A DNA stretch of 64,000 bases from the NCBI GenBank assembly GCA_038525525.1, contig JBCBHO010000001.1, positions 434,001 through 498,000 of the forward strand. Reading direction: 5' to 3'. The notes beneath the pieces are model-generated. The model was not told the DNA's origin. It did no database searches and saw only the letters and a list, made by a program, of their open reading frames with translations. Both the position numbers and the translations under genes were made by a program. The DNA comes from Shimia_B sp038525525. Its GTDB lineage: Bacteria > Pseudomonadota > Alphaproteobacteria > Rhodobacterales > Rhodobacteraceae. Below are positions 42,511-50,760 of this stretch, piece after piece (position 1 is the first letter of the stretch; every line of letters begins with the position of its first letter).

Positions 42511-44397
42511 ATGGCTCACGTCCGGTCGCTGGGCGGCTTTTCCGGCGCTGATACGGAGGCCCGAGCGCCGCGCCGTGTCGGCCCCAAACCGTGGGACACG
42601 CTCGACGAGCTGACCCGCAGCGGGACCATCCCCCTAGACCGCGCCGAGAGCGCGCGACGCGCCGCAAAGCGCACGGGCTCGCGGCCAGAGGACATCATCC
42701 TTCACCGGCGCCTCGCCACCGAGGCTCAGATCGCGGCGGCACGGGCCACGGTACTCGGCGTTCAGCTCGCCGATCTCGACAGGTATCCGCCCGAGCGGCT
42801 CCTGCTTGACGCCATTGGCGCCACGGAGGCCATCCGCCTCGGCGTGCTGCCCTGGCGCCGGCTGGGGAACACGACGCTCGTCGCTGCTCCCTCCCAGGAG
42901 GCTTTCGAGGCGGCCGGGCCCGCCCTCACCGCGTCTCTCGGCCCGTGCGCGCTCGTCATCGCCGAGCCCAACGCCATCACGCACGCAATCCTGCGCAAGA
43001 AGCGCACCTACCTGACGCGCCTCGCAGAAACGCGCGTGCCCATCCGCGAAAGCTGCCGCGCCCTGTTCGGCGCACGCTGGGAGATCGGCATCGCGGCACT
43101 CGCCGTCGCCTTGCTCATCGCGCTTGCCTTCGCCGGCGGGCCTGTGCTGCTCGTTGCCACGTGCTGGGCCCTCCTGACGCTCGTGGCCACGACACTTCTC
43201 AAGATCGCCGCAGCCGTGATCTCGCTGATCCGAAAGGTCCCTGCCCCGCCGGACATGCGCGGCCTGCAGACCGCCGCCCTGCCGCGCATCTCGATCCTCG
43301 TGCCGCTCTACCAGGAAACCCGCATCGCGCAGCACCTCCTCGCGCGCTTGCAAAAGCTCAACTACCCGCGCGACCGGCTCGACGTGATCCTCATTACCGA
43401 GCGGGAGGACTTCACCACCCGGGACACGCTGGCGGCCACGGCGCTTCCGCACTGGTTCCGCCATCTCACGGTCCCGCCGGGACGCGTGAAGACGAAGCCG
43501 CGCGCGCTCAATTTCGCCCTCGATCATTGCCGGGGGACGATCGTGGGCGTCTACGATGCCGAGGATGCCCCGGAGCCTGATCAGCTCCTTCACGTGGCCG
43601 GCGCCTTTGCCCGCGCGGAGGGCGACGTGGCCTGCCTGCAAGGGCGGCTCGACTACTACAATCCCGAGGAAAACTGGCTCTCCCGGTGCTTCACGATGGA
43701 GTATGCTGCGTGGTTTCGCGTGCTGCTCCCAGGCCTCGCGGCGCTACGTTTTCCAGTGCCGCTGGGCGGAACGACGCTCTTCTTTCGCCGCGCCGCGCTC
43801 GAAGAGCTGCACGGCTGGGACGCCCATAACGTCACCGAGGATGCCGATCTGGGCCTCCGCCTCGCGCGGAAGGGGCTCCGCACGGAACTCATCGACACGG
43901 TTACCCACGAAGAGGCCAACTGCCGCGCGTGGCCATGGGTGCGGCAACGCTCGCGGTGGCTCAAGGGCTATGCCATCACCTACGCGGCCCATATGCGCCG
44001 ACCCGCCGCGCTCTGGCGCGACCTTGGCCCATGGGGCTTCATCGGCGTGCAAGTGCTCTTTCTGTGCACGCTTTCGCAGTTCTTGCTTGCGCCGCTTTTG
44101 TGGAGCTTTTGGCTCGTGGTCTTCGGATGGGCGCATCCCATCCTGCCGTTTCTCCCGGAGAATGGTCTCCTATGGATTATGGGCCTTTTCATCGTCAGCG
44201 AACTAAGTGGCCTCGGCCTCGTGTCCCTCGGCCTCAGACAGACGCGGCACGGACATATCTGGCCCTGGATGCTCTCGCTGCCCGCCTACTTCCCGCTGGG
44301 CACAGCGGCAGCCTACAAGGCCGCGGGAGAGCTTCTCGGCCGACCTTTTTATTGGGACAAGACGGTGCACGGCGTGACGCTGACGGCCGAGCCCTGA
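42511..44397 (+). CDS. Family 2 glycosyltransferase with MshEN-like N-terminal domain
   Basis: The 628-residue protein has an N-terminal domain (about 30-155) resembling MshEN/T2SSE_N of GspE-type ATPases: EDIILHRRLATEAQIAAARA, then LLLDAIGATEAIRLGVLPWR. Two helices (about 190-240) follow. The GT2 domain (about 255-480) has LVPLYQE, YDAEDAPEPDQL (DxD), TEDADLGLRL and QRSRWLKGY (QxxRW), marks of processive beta-glycosyltransferases. Three further C-terminal helices follow. MshEN domains can bind c-di-GMP, so allosteric control of exopolysaccharide synthesis is possible. A CtrA-type box lies upstream, and it is a single-gene unit. Confidence 0.8.
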   Translation: MAHVRSLGGFSGADTEARAPRRVGPKPWDTLDELTRSGTIPLDRAESARRAAKRTGSRPEDIILHRRLATEAQIAAARATVLGVQLADLDRYPPERLLLDAIGATEAIRLGVLPWRRLGNTTLVAAPSQEAFEAAGPALTASLGPCALVIAEPNAITHAILRKKRTYLTRLAETRVPIRESCRALFGARWEIGIAALAVALLIALAFAGGPVLLVATCWALLTLVATTLLKIAAAVISLIRKVPAPPDMRGLQTAALPRISILVPLYQETRIAQHLLARLQKLNYPRDRLDVILITEREDFTTRDTLAATALPHWFRHLTVPPGRVKTKPRALNFALDHCRGTIVGVYDAEDAPEPDQLLHVAGAFARAEGDVACLQGRLDYYNPEENWLSRCFTMEYAAWFRVLLPGLAALRFPVPLGGTTLFFRRAALEELHGWDAHNVTEDADLGLRLARKGLRTELIDTVTHEEANCRAWPWVRQRSRWLKGYAITYAAHMRRPAALWRDLGPWGFIGVQVLFLCTLSQFLLAPLLWSFWLVVFGWAHPILPFLPENGLLWIMGLFIVSELSGLGLVSLGLRQTRHGHIWPWMLSLPAYFPLGTAAAYKAAGELLGRPFYWDKTVHGVTLTAEP

Positions 44398-44403
44398 AGC
44401 TGC

Positions 44404-45039
44404 CTACTCGGCGGCCTCGTTCTTGAGGCGCGTGACGAAGGCCTTGCTGAGATGCGAGCGCAGCGCCTCGTCTGCGGCGTCGCCATCACGGGCACGGATG
44501 GCATCCACCACCGCCTGATGCTCGGCCAGCGCCACCTCCCCCCGGCCCTCGACGGCGAGGGAGGTCGTCGCCATGAGCGCCATGAAGCGATGCACGAGAT
44601 CAAGCTGCTGCACGAGGAAGCGATTGTGCGACGCGAGGTGGACGAGCTTGTGAAAGCGCCTGTTGGAATGAGACAGCGCCTGCGGATCCCCGATGAGCGC
44701 GCGATCGGCGTCCACCATGCTCTGAAGGACCTCAATCTCCTCTGACGTGGCATGCTGTGCGGCGAGCTGTGCCGCGAGCCCCTCGAGCTCGGAGCGCACG
44801 ACATAGAGCTCGGCCAGTTCATTGTGATCGAGCGAGGACACGATGAGCGAGCGCCCGTCGCGCGTGAGCATGGATTGGGTCTCCAGCCGCTGCAGCGCTT
44901 CGCGGATCGGGGTGCGCGACACGCCAAACCGGTCAGCGAGCTCGCTTTCAACGAGACGGTCGCCGGGCTTGTAGACGCCCATGTCGATAGCCTCGAGGAT
45001 CATCGAGTATGCATCGCGAACGGGAACTTTCACATCCAT
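44404..45039 (-). CDS. GntR-family regulator (FCD domain)
   Basis: A 211-residue regulator. The N-terminal winged helix (about 8-75) has VESELADRFGVSRTPIREALQRLE, read as SELADRFGVSRTPIREAL. The C-terminal FCD-type helical ligand domain (about 85-205) has conserved His/Asp residues (NRRFHKLVHLASHNR; AEHQAVVDAI). FCD-type GntR proteins respond to organic acids or amino acids. It is convergent with the glycosyltransferase gene and divergent from the HAD gene. No operator was identified. Confidence 0.88.
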   Translation of the reverse strand: MDVKVPVRDAYSMILEAIDMGVYKPGDRLVESELADRFGVSRTPIREALQRLETQSMLTRDGRSLIVSSLDHNELAELYVVRSELEGLAAQLAAQHATSEEIEVLQSMVDADRALIGDPQALSHSNRRFHKLVHLASHNRFLVQQLDLVHRFMALMATTSLAVEGRGEVALAEHQAVVDAIRARDGDAADEALRSHLSKAFVTRLKNEAAE

Positions 45040-45149
45040 TGCCGGCGCCTCTTTCGCAGCTGTGTCAGCTTACCCTCACAGGTGAGTGTCAATCAAGCCC
45101 ACGATGGTCTGCGTTGGACGGCAAGATAAGCCGCGCTAGCCTCAAAGCC

Positions 45150-45809
45150 ATGTTCGATACATGGGTCTTCGACCTCGACAACACGCTCTATCCCCCCGAA
45201 GCTCGGCTCTTCGATCAAATCGAACGGCGCATGGCCTCCTTCATCTCGCGTCGTTTGTCGGTGTCTGACGAGGCCGCGCACGACCTCAGGTCGCGCTACT
45301 GGGCTAACCACGGGACGACGCTGGCGGGCCTCATGGCCCACCACGACGTGGAGCCGGGCGAGTTTCTCGCAGACGTCCATGACATTGATTTCACTGGTCT
45401 TGCACCGCATCCACCGCTCGCCGACGCTCTCGACCTCCTGCCCGGGCGCAAGATCATCTTCACCAATGGCGATGTGCCCTATGCGCGCAACGTGCTCACG
45501 GCCATCGGCCTCGCCGAGAGTTTCGACGCGCTCTACGGGATTGAGCACGCGCGCTACATTCCCAAGCCCGCGGCAGAAGCTTTCGAAGCCATCATCGCGC
45601 TCGACGGCCTCGCGCCCGAGCGGGCCGTCATGTTCGAAGATACGCAGCGCAATCTCGAGGTGCCCCATGCGCTGGGCATGACGACGGTCTATGTCGGGCC
45701 CGATGCGGCTGCTGGGCCTCACGTGCACCATACAACGTCGGATCTGGCGGGCTTTTTGTCTCAGATTGGCCATGCTGCGTTGCCGCAAATGGGCGGGAGC
45801 ATAGGTTAG
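45150..45809 (+). CDS. HAD-family pyrimidine 5'-nucleotidase-like hydrolase
   Basis: The 219-residue protein has FDLDNTLYPPEARLF (about 7-21) with the nucleophile Asp and the LYP extension typical of Sdt1/PhoC-type pyrimidine nucleotidases. IIFTNGD (motif II, about 101-107), KPAAEAFEAII (Lys motif III) and MFEDTQRNLEVPHALGM (motif IV) complete the site. It sits just upstream of the UbiH-type gene (4 bp gap) and is probably co-transcribed with it. Confidence 0.88.
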   Translation: MFDTWVFDLDNTLYPPEARLFDQIERRMASFISRRLSVSDEAAHDLRSRYWANHGTTLAGLMAHHDVEPGEFLADVHDIDFTGLAPHPPLADALDLLPGRKIIFTNGDVPYARNVLTAIGLAESFDALYGIEHARYIPKPAAEAFEAIIALDGLAPERAVMFEDTQRNLEVPHALGMTTVYVGPDAAAGPHVHHTTSDLAGFLSQIGHAALPQMGGSIG

Positions 45810-45813
45810 CCTC

Positions 45814-47016
45814 ATGTTTGACCGCACAGACATCCTTATTTCCGGCGGCGGTGTCGCCGGGCTTACCGCAGCAGCCGCCTTTGGCAGCGCTGGCTTCAAC
45901 GTCATCTGCGTGGATCCCGCGCCCCCCGTCACGGAGCGTGACGCGGAAGAGGCGGATTTGCGGACGACGGCCTTCCTGCAACCTGCCCAGAACTTCCTGA
46001 ACAGGGTTGGCGTCTGGCCGCTGATGGCCCCGGAAAGCACGCCCCTGGCCACGATGCGCATCGTCGATGCCGGCGGCGCGGAGCCCGTGGCGCGCGTCAG
46101 CCGCGATTTCGAGAGCGGGGATGTGAGCGACGGGCCCTTTGGCTACAACGTGCCCAACTGGCTGATCCGCCGCGTGCTGCTTGAGCGGTTGGAAGAATTG
46201 CCCAATGTCAGCTTCCGCCCCGGGGTCGCCACCACGCGCTTTCTCGCCCGCACGACAGAAGCGCTCGCCACGCTGAGCGATGGTGCGCGCATCTCCGCCC
46301 GCATGGCCATCGCCGCGGACGGTCGCGACAGCTTCATTCGCAAGGCCCTGAACATCGGCGCGCGCCGAATGGAGTTCGGCCAACGCGCGCTTACTTTCAG
46401 CGTCACCCATGACGCCCCGCACGAGAATGTCTCGACGGAAATTCACCGGACCGGTGGCCCGTTCACCCTCGTCCCGCTTCCGGACTACGAGGGAAAGCCG
46501 TGCTCGGCGGTTGTCTGGATGGAGACGGAGGATAACGCGCAGGCGCTGCTCGCGCTCGACACGGAAGACTTCGAGGCCGCGGCTACGGCCCGCTCGGCGG
46601 GGCTCTTCGGTGTGTTGCGCCTCGCCTCCCGCCGCACCTCCTGGCCCATTATCAGCCAGCTGTCGGATCGCTTCTTTGGCCCGCGCACGGCCGTCGTGGC
46701 CGAGGCCGCCCATGTCGTCCCGCCCATCGGAGCGCAGGGCCTCAACATGAGCCTCTCGGACCTTTCGACCCTTCTGGACCTTGCCACGGAAGATGCGGAC
46801 GCGCTGGGCTCCGAAACCATGCTCAAACGCTACGAGGAGGCGCGCTACGGCGATGTGCGAACGCGTGTGCTGGGCGTCAGCGTGCTCAACCGCACGTCCA
46901 TGGCCGATCTCGGTGCCGTCAGGGACGCGCGTGCCTTCGGGATCCGCGCGATCCACGATATCACGCCCGTCCGCACGACCCTCATGAAGCTCGGAATGGG
47001 CCGCAGCAGCTCCTAG
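45814..47016 (+). CDS. UbiH/UbiF-family FAD monooxygenase
   Basis: This 400-residue flavin hydroxylase has the FAD-binding ISGGGVAGLTAAAAFGSAG (about 9-27), the second FAD motif in AIAADGRDSFIRK (DG motif, about 166-178), and VVAEAAHVVPPIGAQGLNMSLSD, with the (G/A)DAAH-like segment here reading AEAAH (about 293-316). Such enzymes hydroxylate the ubiquinone ring. GGAG precedes ATG 45814. Its stop overlaps the convergent aminotransferase stop by CTAG. Confidence 0.87.
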   Translation: MFDRTDILISGGGVAGLTAAAAFGSAGFNVICVDPAPPVTERDAEEADLRTTAFLQPAQNFLNRVGVWPLMAPESTPLATMRIVDAGGAEPVARVSRDFESGDVSDGPFGYNVPNWLIRRVLLERLEELPNVSFRPGVATTRFLARTTEALATLSDGARISARMAIAADGRDSFIRKALNIGARRMEFGQRALTFSVTHDAPHENVSTEIHRTGGPFTLVPLPDYEGKPCSAVVWMETEDNAQALLALDTEDFEAAATARSAGLFGVLRLASRRTSWPIISQLSDRFFGPRTAVVAEAAHVVPPIGAQGLNMSLSDLSTLLDLATEDADALGSETMLKRYEEARYGDVRTRVLGVSVLNRTSMADLGAVRDARAFGIRAIHDITPVRTTLMKLGMGRSSS

Positions 47017-48137
47017 AGCACCTTGTCGACGACGCGCCTGAGCCGTGCCACCGTGGCGTCCACATCGCGCAGCTTGTCGAGGCCGAACAGGCCGATGCGG
47101 AAGGTGCGGAAATCCTCGGGCTCATCGCATTGCAGCGGCACGCCCGCCGCGATCTGCATGCCTTCGGCAGCGAAGCGCGCGCCATTCTGGACATCGGCAT
47201 CGGCGGTGTAGCTCACCACGACGCCCGGCGCCTGAAACCCTTCGGCGGCGACGGAGCGGATCCCCTTTTCCTCCATGAGCGCGCGCACGGCCCGGCCAAG
47301 CGCCCATTGCGCTGATTTCGCGGCCTCGAACCCGAATTCCCGCGTCTCAGCGACCGCGTTCCGAAAGTGAACGAGGCCATCGGTGGGCATCGTGGCGTGG
47401 TAGGCGTGCTTGCCCGCCTCGTAGGTCTCCATGATGGAGAGCCACTTGCCGAGGTCGATGGCAAAGCTGTTGGATTGCGTGGCCTTTACGCGTTCGATCG
47501 CGCGCGCGGACAGCATGACGAGCCCGGCAGATGGCGTGGAAGACCAGCCCTTCTGCGGCGCAGAGATCAGCACGTCGACGCCAGTGGCCGCCATATCCAC
47601 CCAGATGCAGCCCGACGCGATGCAATCGAGCACCATGAGCGCGCCCACCTCGTGGGCAGCGGCGGCGAGACTCGCGATATACTCGTCGGGCAGAATGACG
47701 CCTGCGGAGGTCTCCACGTGGGGGGCAAAGACGATATCTGGCTTCACCTCGTGGATCTTCGCCACGACCTCCTCGATGGGCGCGGGCCGGAAGGGGGATT
47801 GCGGGGCGTTGCCCGTCCGCCGGGCCTTGATCACCTCGGTCTCGGCGGTGAATTGCCCGCTCTCGAAGATCTGGCTCCACCGGTAAGAGAACCAGCCATT
47901 GCGCACGACAAGCGCGCGGGCATCCTGCCCGAATTGGCGCGCCACCGCTTCCATGGCGTAGGTGCCGCCGCCCGGGATGATGGCCACGCCCTCCGCGCCA
48001 TAGACCTCCTTCAGCGCGCTCGAGAGATCGCGCATGACCTGGCCGAAAGACGCGCTCATGGAATTGAGCGAGCGATCGGTGAAGACGACGGAGAATTCGT
48101 CCAGCCCCTCGGGGTCCACTGTGTCGAGCAATGCCAT
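47013..48137 (-). CDS. Class V aminotransferase (alanine-glyoxylate type)
   Basis: A 374-residue PLP enzyme. The GGGTYAMEAVA stretch (about 56-66) is the phosphate-binding start. APHVETSAGVILP (about 138-150) and LDCIASGCIWVD precede ISAPQKGWSS with catalytic Lys196. The C-terminal part contains RIGLFGLD. The sequence fits the alanine-glyoxylate/serine-pyruvate aminotransferase group; serine-glyoxylate or cysteine desulfurase-like activity cannot be excluded. ATG 48137 is chosen; longer frames enter the palindrome-bearing promoter. Two Lrp-type regulators lie upstream on the same strand, and ilvC is beyond them. Confidence 0.85.
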   Translation of the reverse strand: MALLDTVDPEGLDEFSVVFTDRSLNSMSASFGQVMRDLSSALKEVYGAEGVAIIPGGGTYAMEAVARQFGQDARALVVRNGWFSYRWSQIFESGQFTAETEVIKARRTGNAPQSPFRPAPIEEVVAKIHEVKPDIVFAPHVETSAGVILPDEYIASLAAAAHEVGALMVLDCIASGCIWVDMAATGVDVLISAPQKGWSSTPSAGLVMLSARAIERVKATQSNSFAIDLGKWLSIMETYEAGKHAYHATMPTDGLVHFRNAVAETREFGFEAAKSAQWALGRAVRALMEEKGIRSVAAEGFQAPGVVVSYTADADVQNGARFAAEGMQIAAGVPLQCDEPEDFRTFRIGLFGLDKLRDVDATVARLRRVVDKVL

Positions 48138-48187
48138 GGTATCCTCCCTGAAAACCGACGTACTGGGTAAAGGCCCGCCGAAGCCTT

Positions 48188-48215
48188 GGCAAAGTCTACT
48201 TCGGTATACTTTGCC
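48188..48215. promoter_or_regulatory. Palindrome upstream of the aminotransferase gene, possible Lrp operator
   Basis: GGCAAAGT (48188-48195) and ACTTTGCC (48208-48215) are perfect 8-bp inverted arms with a 12-bp spacer, 51 bp upstream of the aminotransferase start. Tandem Lrp genes lie directly behind, so an operator role is plausible. Confidence 0.5.
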
Positions 48216-48283
48216 TGTTTTTTCCGGGTCTTGGGCGTTCCGGGTTCGATTTTGGATGCGCGAGTTTCCCATACGCGCCACAC

Positions 48284-48304
48284 GTCCCGGACCTGATCCG
48301 GGAC
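48284..48304. repeat. Palindromic repeat unit A
   Basis: GTCCCGGA (48284-48291), CCTGA loop, TCCGGGAC (48297-48304). This is a perfect 8-bp hairpin related to unit B 20 bp further on. Such CCCGGA-N5-TCCGGG palindromes are dispersed in many alphaproteobacterial genomes. Confidence 0.6.
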
Positions 48305-48324
48305 CTCGTGGTTTGGAGGTGGAG

Positions 48325-48345
48325 GCCCCGGGTCAGGCCCGGGGC
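48325..48345. repeat. Palindromic repeat unit B
   Basis: GCCCCGGG (48325-48332), TCAGG loop, CCCGGGGC (48338-48345). It overlaps the stop codon and last codons of the downstream Lrp gene and could also help terminate it. It shares the CCCGG core and the TCAGG/CCTGA loop with unit A. Confidence 0.6.
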
Positions 48346-48818
48346 ATGAGGCTCTCCAAGGGCCCCTCGCGCACCTCTTCGGACAGCAGCACGTTCGACT
48401 CGATATCGCCCACGCCCGGCAAGGTCATGATCCGGCGGCGGAGCACGCGCTCGAAATCGGCGATGTCGCGGGCCGTGACGCGCACGCGGTAATCGTAGAG
48501 GCCAAGCACGTGGTCGACCCGCTGCACCTCGGGAATGGCGGAAATCGCGCGCTCGAAATCCTCGAGGCTCACCCGCCCGCGCGTCGCCAGCTTGATCCCC
48601 AGAAAGACCGTTACGCCGAAGCCCAGCGCCTTTTCATCGAGATCGAGGCGCGCCCCTTTCAGGATGCCCGCCGCGCGCAGTTTCTTCAGGCGGCGCCAGG
48701 TAGCGGGTTGCGACAGTCCCACGCGTCGACCGAGATCGGCCGTACCCTGCGTGGCGTCGGCATGGAGCGCGCGGAGAAGCGCCACATCGATGGCGTCGGG
48801 GATCATGGCGGCGGTCAT
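48333..48818 (-). CDS. Lrp/AsnC-family regulator (second of a tandem pair)
   Basis: A 161-residue protein. The N-terminal winged helix is IDVALLRALHADATQGTADL, then GRRVGLSQPATWRRLKKLRAAGIL (about 30-53). The C-terminal RAM/ligand domain (about 65-150) includes VQRVDHVLGLYDYRV and LPGVGDIESNVLL. It overlaps the preceding Lrp gene by 4 bp (ATGA), so they are co-translated. The pair probably controls the adjacent amino-acid genes. Confidence 0.9.
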   Translation of the reverse strand: MTAAMIPDAIDVALLRALHADATQGTADLGRRVGLSQPATWRRLKKLRAAGILKGARLDLDEKALGFGVTVFLGIKLATRGRVSLEDFERAISAIPEVQRVDHVLGLYDYRVRVTARDIADFERVLRRRIMTLPGVGDIESNVLLSEEVREGPLESLMPRA

Positions 48819-49288
48819 AGCGGCAGCCCCTCGCGGCGCGAAACCTCCGCCACATGCATCAGCGCCTCGATATCGGCGATGTGGGGCAGCGTGAGGATGT
48901 GGTCACGGTAGAGCGCCTGGTAGTGTCCCATGTCACGGGCGATGACCGACAGCCGGATATCGACGCGGCCGAGAAAGGTCTGCAGCTCAATCACCTCCGG
49001 CACGGCGCGCGCCGCAGCGAGGAAATCATCGAATGCGCGGGGCGTTTTCTCGAGCGTGATGCGCAGAGAGACCTCCACGGCGTAGCCGAGCGCGCGCCAG
49101 TCGATGCGGGCGCGGGAGGCGCGGATCACGCCGTCGGCGCGGAGCCTTTCGATCCGCCGCGCGGCCGTGGCCTGCGGCACCCGCGCCGCCTCGGCGAGGG
49201 CTGCGAGCGGCTGTTCAGGGTCGTCCTGCAGGTAGCGCAGTAGGCGGCGATCGGTGGCGTCAAGCATGGTTTTGTCGATATCAGCCAT
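48815..49288 (-). CDS. Lrp/AsnC-family regulator (first of a tandem pair)
   Basis: A 157-residue protein. The N-terminal winged helix reads LDATDRRLLRYLQDDPEQPL and AALAEAARVPQATAARRIERL (about 27-47). The ligand domain reads VIELQTFLGRVDIRLSVIARD and LPHIADIEALMHVAEV. It starts 108 bp from the divergent ilvC start, so ilvC is an obvious target. The two Lrp proteins are different enough to be old paralogues, and heteromers are possible. Confidence 0.9.
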   Translation of the reverse strand: MADIDKTMLDATDRRLLRYLQDDPEQPLAALAEAARVPQATAARRIERLRADGVIRASRARIDWRALGYAVEVSLRITLEKTPRAFDDFLAAARAVPEVIELQTFLGRVDIRLSVIARDMGHYQALYRDHILTLPHIADIEALMHVAEVSRREGLPL

Positions 49289-49396
49289 GTACGCGCATGA
49301 AAACGCCGAGATCGCAGCAATTTTGGAAAGATGAAGGAGTGAGCGTCACGCCCGGATGGGGTAGCAGGGCGCCAGTTTCATCCAAGGGAGGACGCC

Positions 49397-50419
49397 ATGC
49401 GCGTTTACTATGATCGCGATTGCGATGTGAATATCATCAAGGACAAGAAGGTTGCCATCCTCGGCTACGGCTCCCAGGGCCACGCCCACGCGCTCAACCT
49501 TCGCGACAGCGGCGCGAAGAACCTCGCCGTGGCACTCCGCGAGGGCTCCCCTTCCGCGAAGAAGGCCGAGGGCGAGGGCCTCACGGTCATGGGGATCGCC
49601 GAGGCGGCGGCTTGGTGCGACGTCATGATGTTTACCATGCCTGACGAGCTGCAGGCCGAGACGTATCGCAAGCACGTCAAGGACAACTTGAAGCCCGGCG
49701 CGGCCATTGCCTTTGCGCACGGCCTCAACGTGCATTTCGGCCTGATCGAGGCGCCCGCTGAGGTCGACGTCATCATGATGGCACCTAAGGGCCCCGGCCA
49801 CACGGTGCGTGGCGAATACACGAAGGGCGGCGGGGTCCCCTGCCTCGTGGCCGTGCACAACGACGCCTCCGGCAAGGCGCTGGAAATCGGCCTGTCCTAT
49901 TGCTCCGCCATCGGCGGCGGGCGCTCCGGCATCATCGAGACGAACTTCAAGGAAGAGTGCGAGACCGACCTCTTCGGCGAGCAGGCCGTGCTTTGCGGCG
50001 GCCTCGTGGAGCTCATCCGCATGGGCTTCGAGACGCTGGTGGAAGCGGGCTACGCGCCCGAGATGGCCTATTTCGAGTGTCTCCACGAGGTGAAGCTCAT
50101 CGTGGACCTCATCTACGAAGGCGGCATCGCCAACATGAACTACTCCATCTCGAATACGGCGGAGTACGGTGAATACGTCTCCGGCCCGCGCGTGCTGCCC
50201 TATGACGAAACGAAGGCCCGCATGAAAGCCATCTTGACCGACATCCAGACCGGCAAGTTCGTCCGGGACTTCATGCAGGAAAACCAGGTGGGCCAGCCCT
50301 TCTTCAAGGGCACCCGGCGGATGAACGACGCGCACCAGATCGAGGAAGTCGGTGAGAAACTGCGCGGGATGATGCCGTGGATTTCCGCGGGCAAGCTCGT
50401 GGATCAGGCCAAGAACTGA
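49397..50419 (+). CDS. ilvC: Ketol-acid reductoisomerase
   Basis: A 340-residue class I enzyme of valine, leucine and isoleucine synthesis. It shows AILGYGSQGHAHALNLRDSG (about 19-38, NADPH loop) and MAPKGPGHTVRGEY (about 126-139). The Mg2+ acidic residues lie in ETDLFGEQAVLCGG (about 191-204) and in the Glu-rich CLHEVKLIVDLIYEGG (about 228-243). AAGGGAGGA precedes ATG 49397. A strong terminator follows. Confidence 0.96.
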   Translation: MRVYYDRDCDVNIIKDKKVAILGYGSQGHAHALNLRDSGAKNLAVALREGSPSAKKAEGEGLTVMGIAEAAAWCDVMMFTMPDELQAETYRKHVKDNLKPGAAIAFAHGLNVHFGLIEAPAEVDVIMMAPKGPGHTVRGEYTKGGGVPCLVAVHNDASGKALEIGLSYCSAIGGGRSGIIETNFKEECETDLFGEQAVLCGGLVELIRMGFETLVEAGYAPEMAYFECLHEVKLIVDLIYEGGIANMNYSISNTAEYGEYVSGPRVLPYDETKARMKAILTDIQTGKFVRDFMQENQVGQPFFKGTRRMNDAHQIEEVGEKLRGMMPWISAGKLVDQAKN

Positions 50420-50439
50420 CGCGTCTTCGGACAAACAAA

Positions 50440-50473
50440 GGGCCCCGGGCAGTTTTGCCGCGGGGCCCTTTTT
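50440..50473 (+). terminator. Rho-independent terminator of ilvC
   Basis: GGGCCCCG (50440-50447) pairs with CGGGGCCC (50461-50468), with further inner pairing of GGCA and TGCC, followed by TTTTTC (50469-50474). It lies 20 bp after the ilvC stop. Confidence 0.9.
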
Positions 50474-50475
50474 CT

Positions 50476-50640
50476 TTACGGAGCTTGGCGATCACTCGGC
50501 GCATCCGCGGCCAAGGAGCTCTTGGGGATGGTGTCATCCTCTTTGCGCTCCAGCGTTTTCTTTTTTGACCTCAGCGCGCCGATGATGACGAGCGTGAAGG
50601 TCGTAAGGGCGAGAATTGCGAGAAGCGGAAACGTGTCCAT
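50476..50640 (-). CDS. Small single-helix membrane protein
   Basis: A 54-residue protein with one N-terminal helix (MDTFPLLAILALTTFTLVII) and a basic then acidic tail (RSKKKTLERKEDD). GGAAG lies 6 bases before ATG 50640, supporting translation. The size and layout resemble many small Rhodobacterales membrane proteins of unknown function. It ends next to the ilvC terminator. Confidence 0.55.
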   Translation of the reverse strand: MDTFPLLAILALTTFTLVIIGALRSKKKTLERKEDDTIPKSSLAADAPSDRQAP

Positions 50641-50760
50641 CGTATCTTCCTTTCTTGCGTGGGTGCGGACCCTTTTTGTGAAGAGACAACGACATCCACG
50701 GCCGAGCGTTCCATAGACACCCTGACGCAAGATCACGGCGCCGTGAGGATCGTGCCTTCT

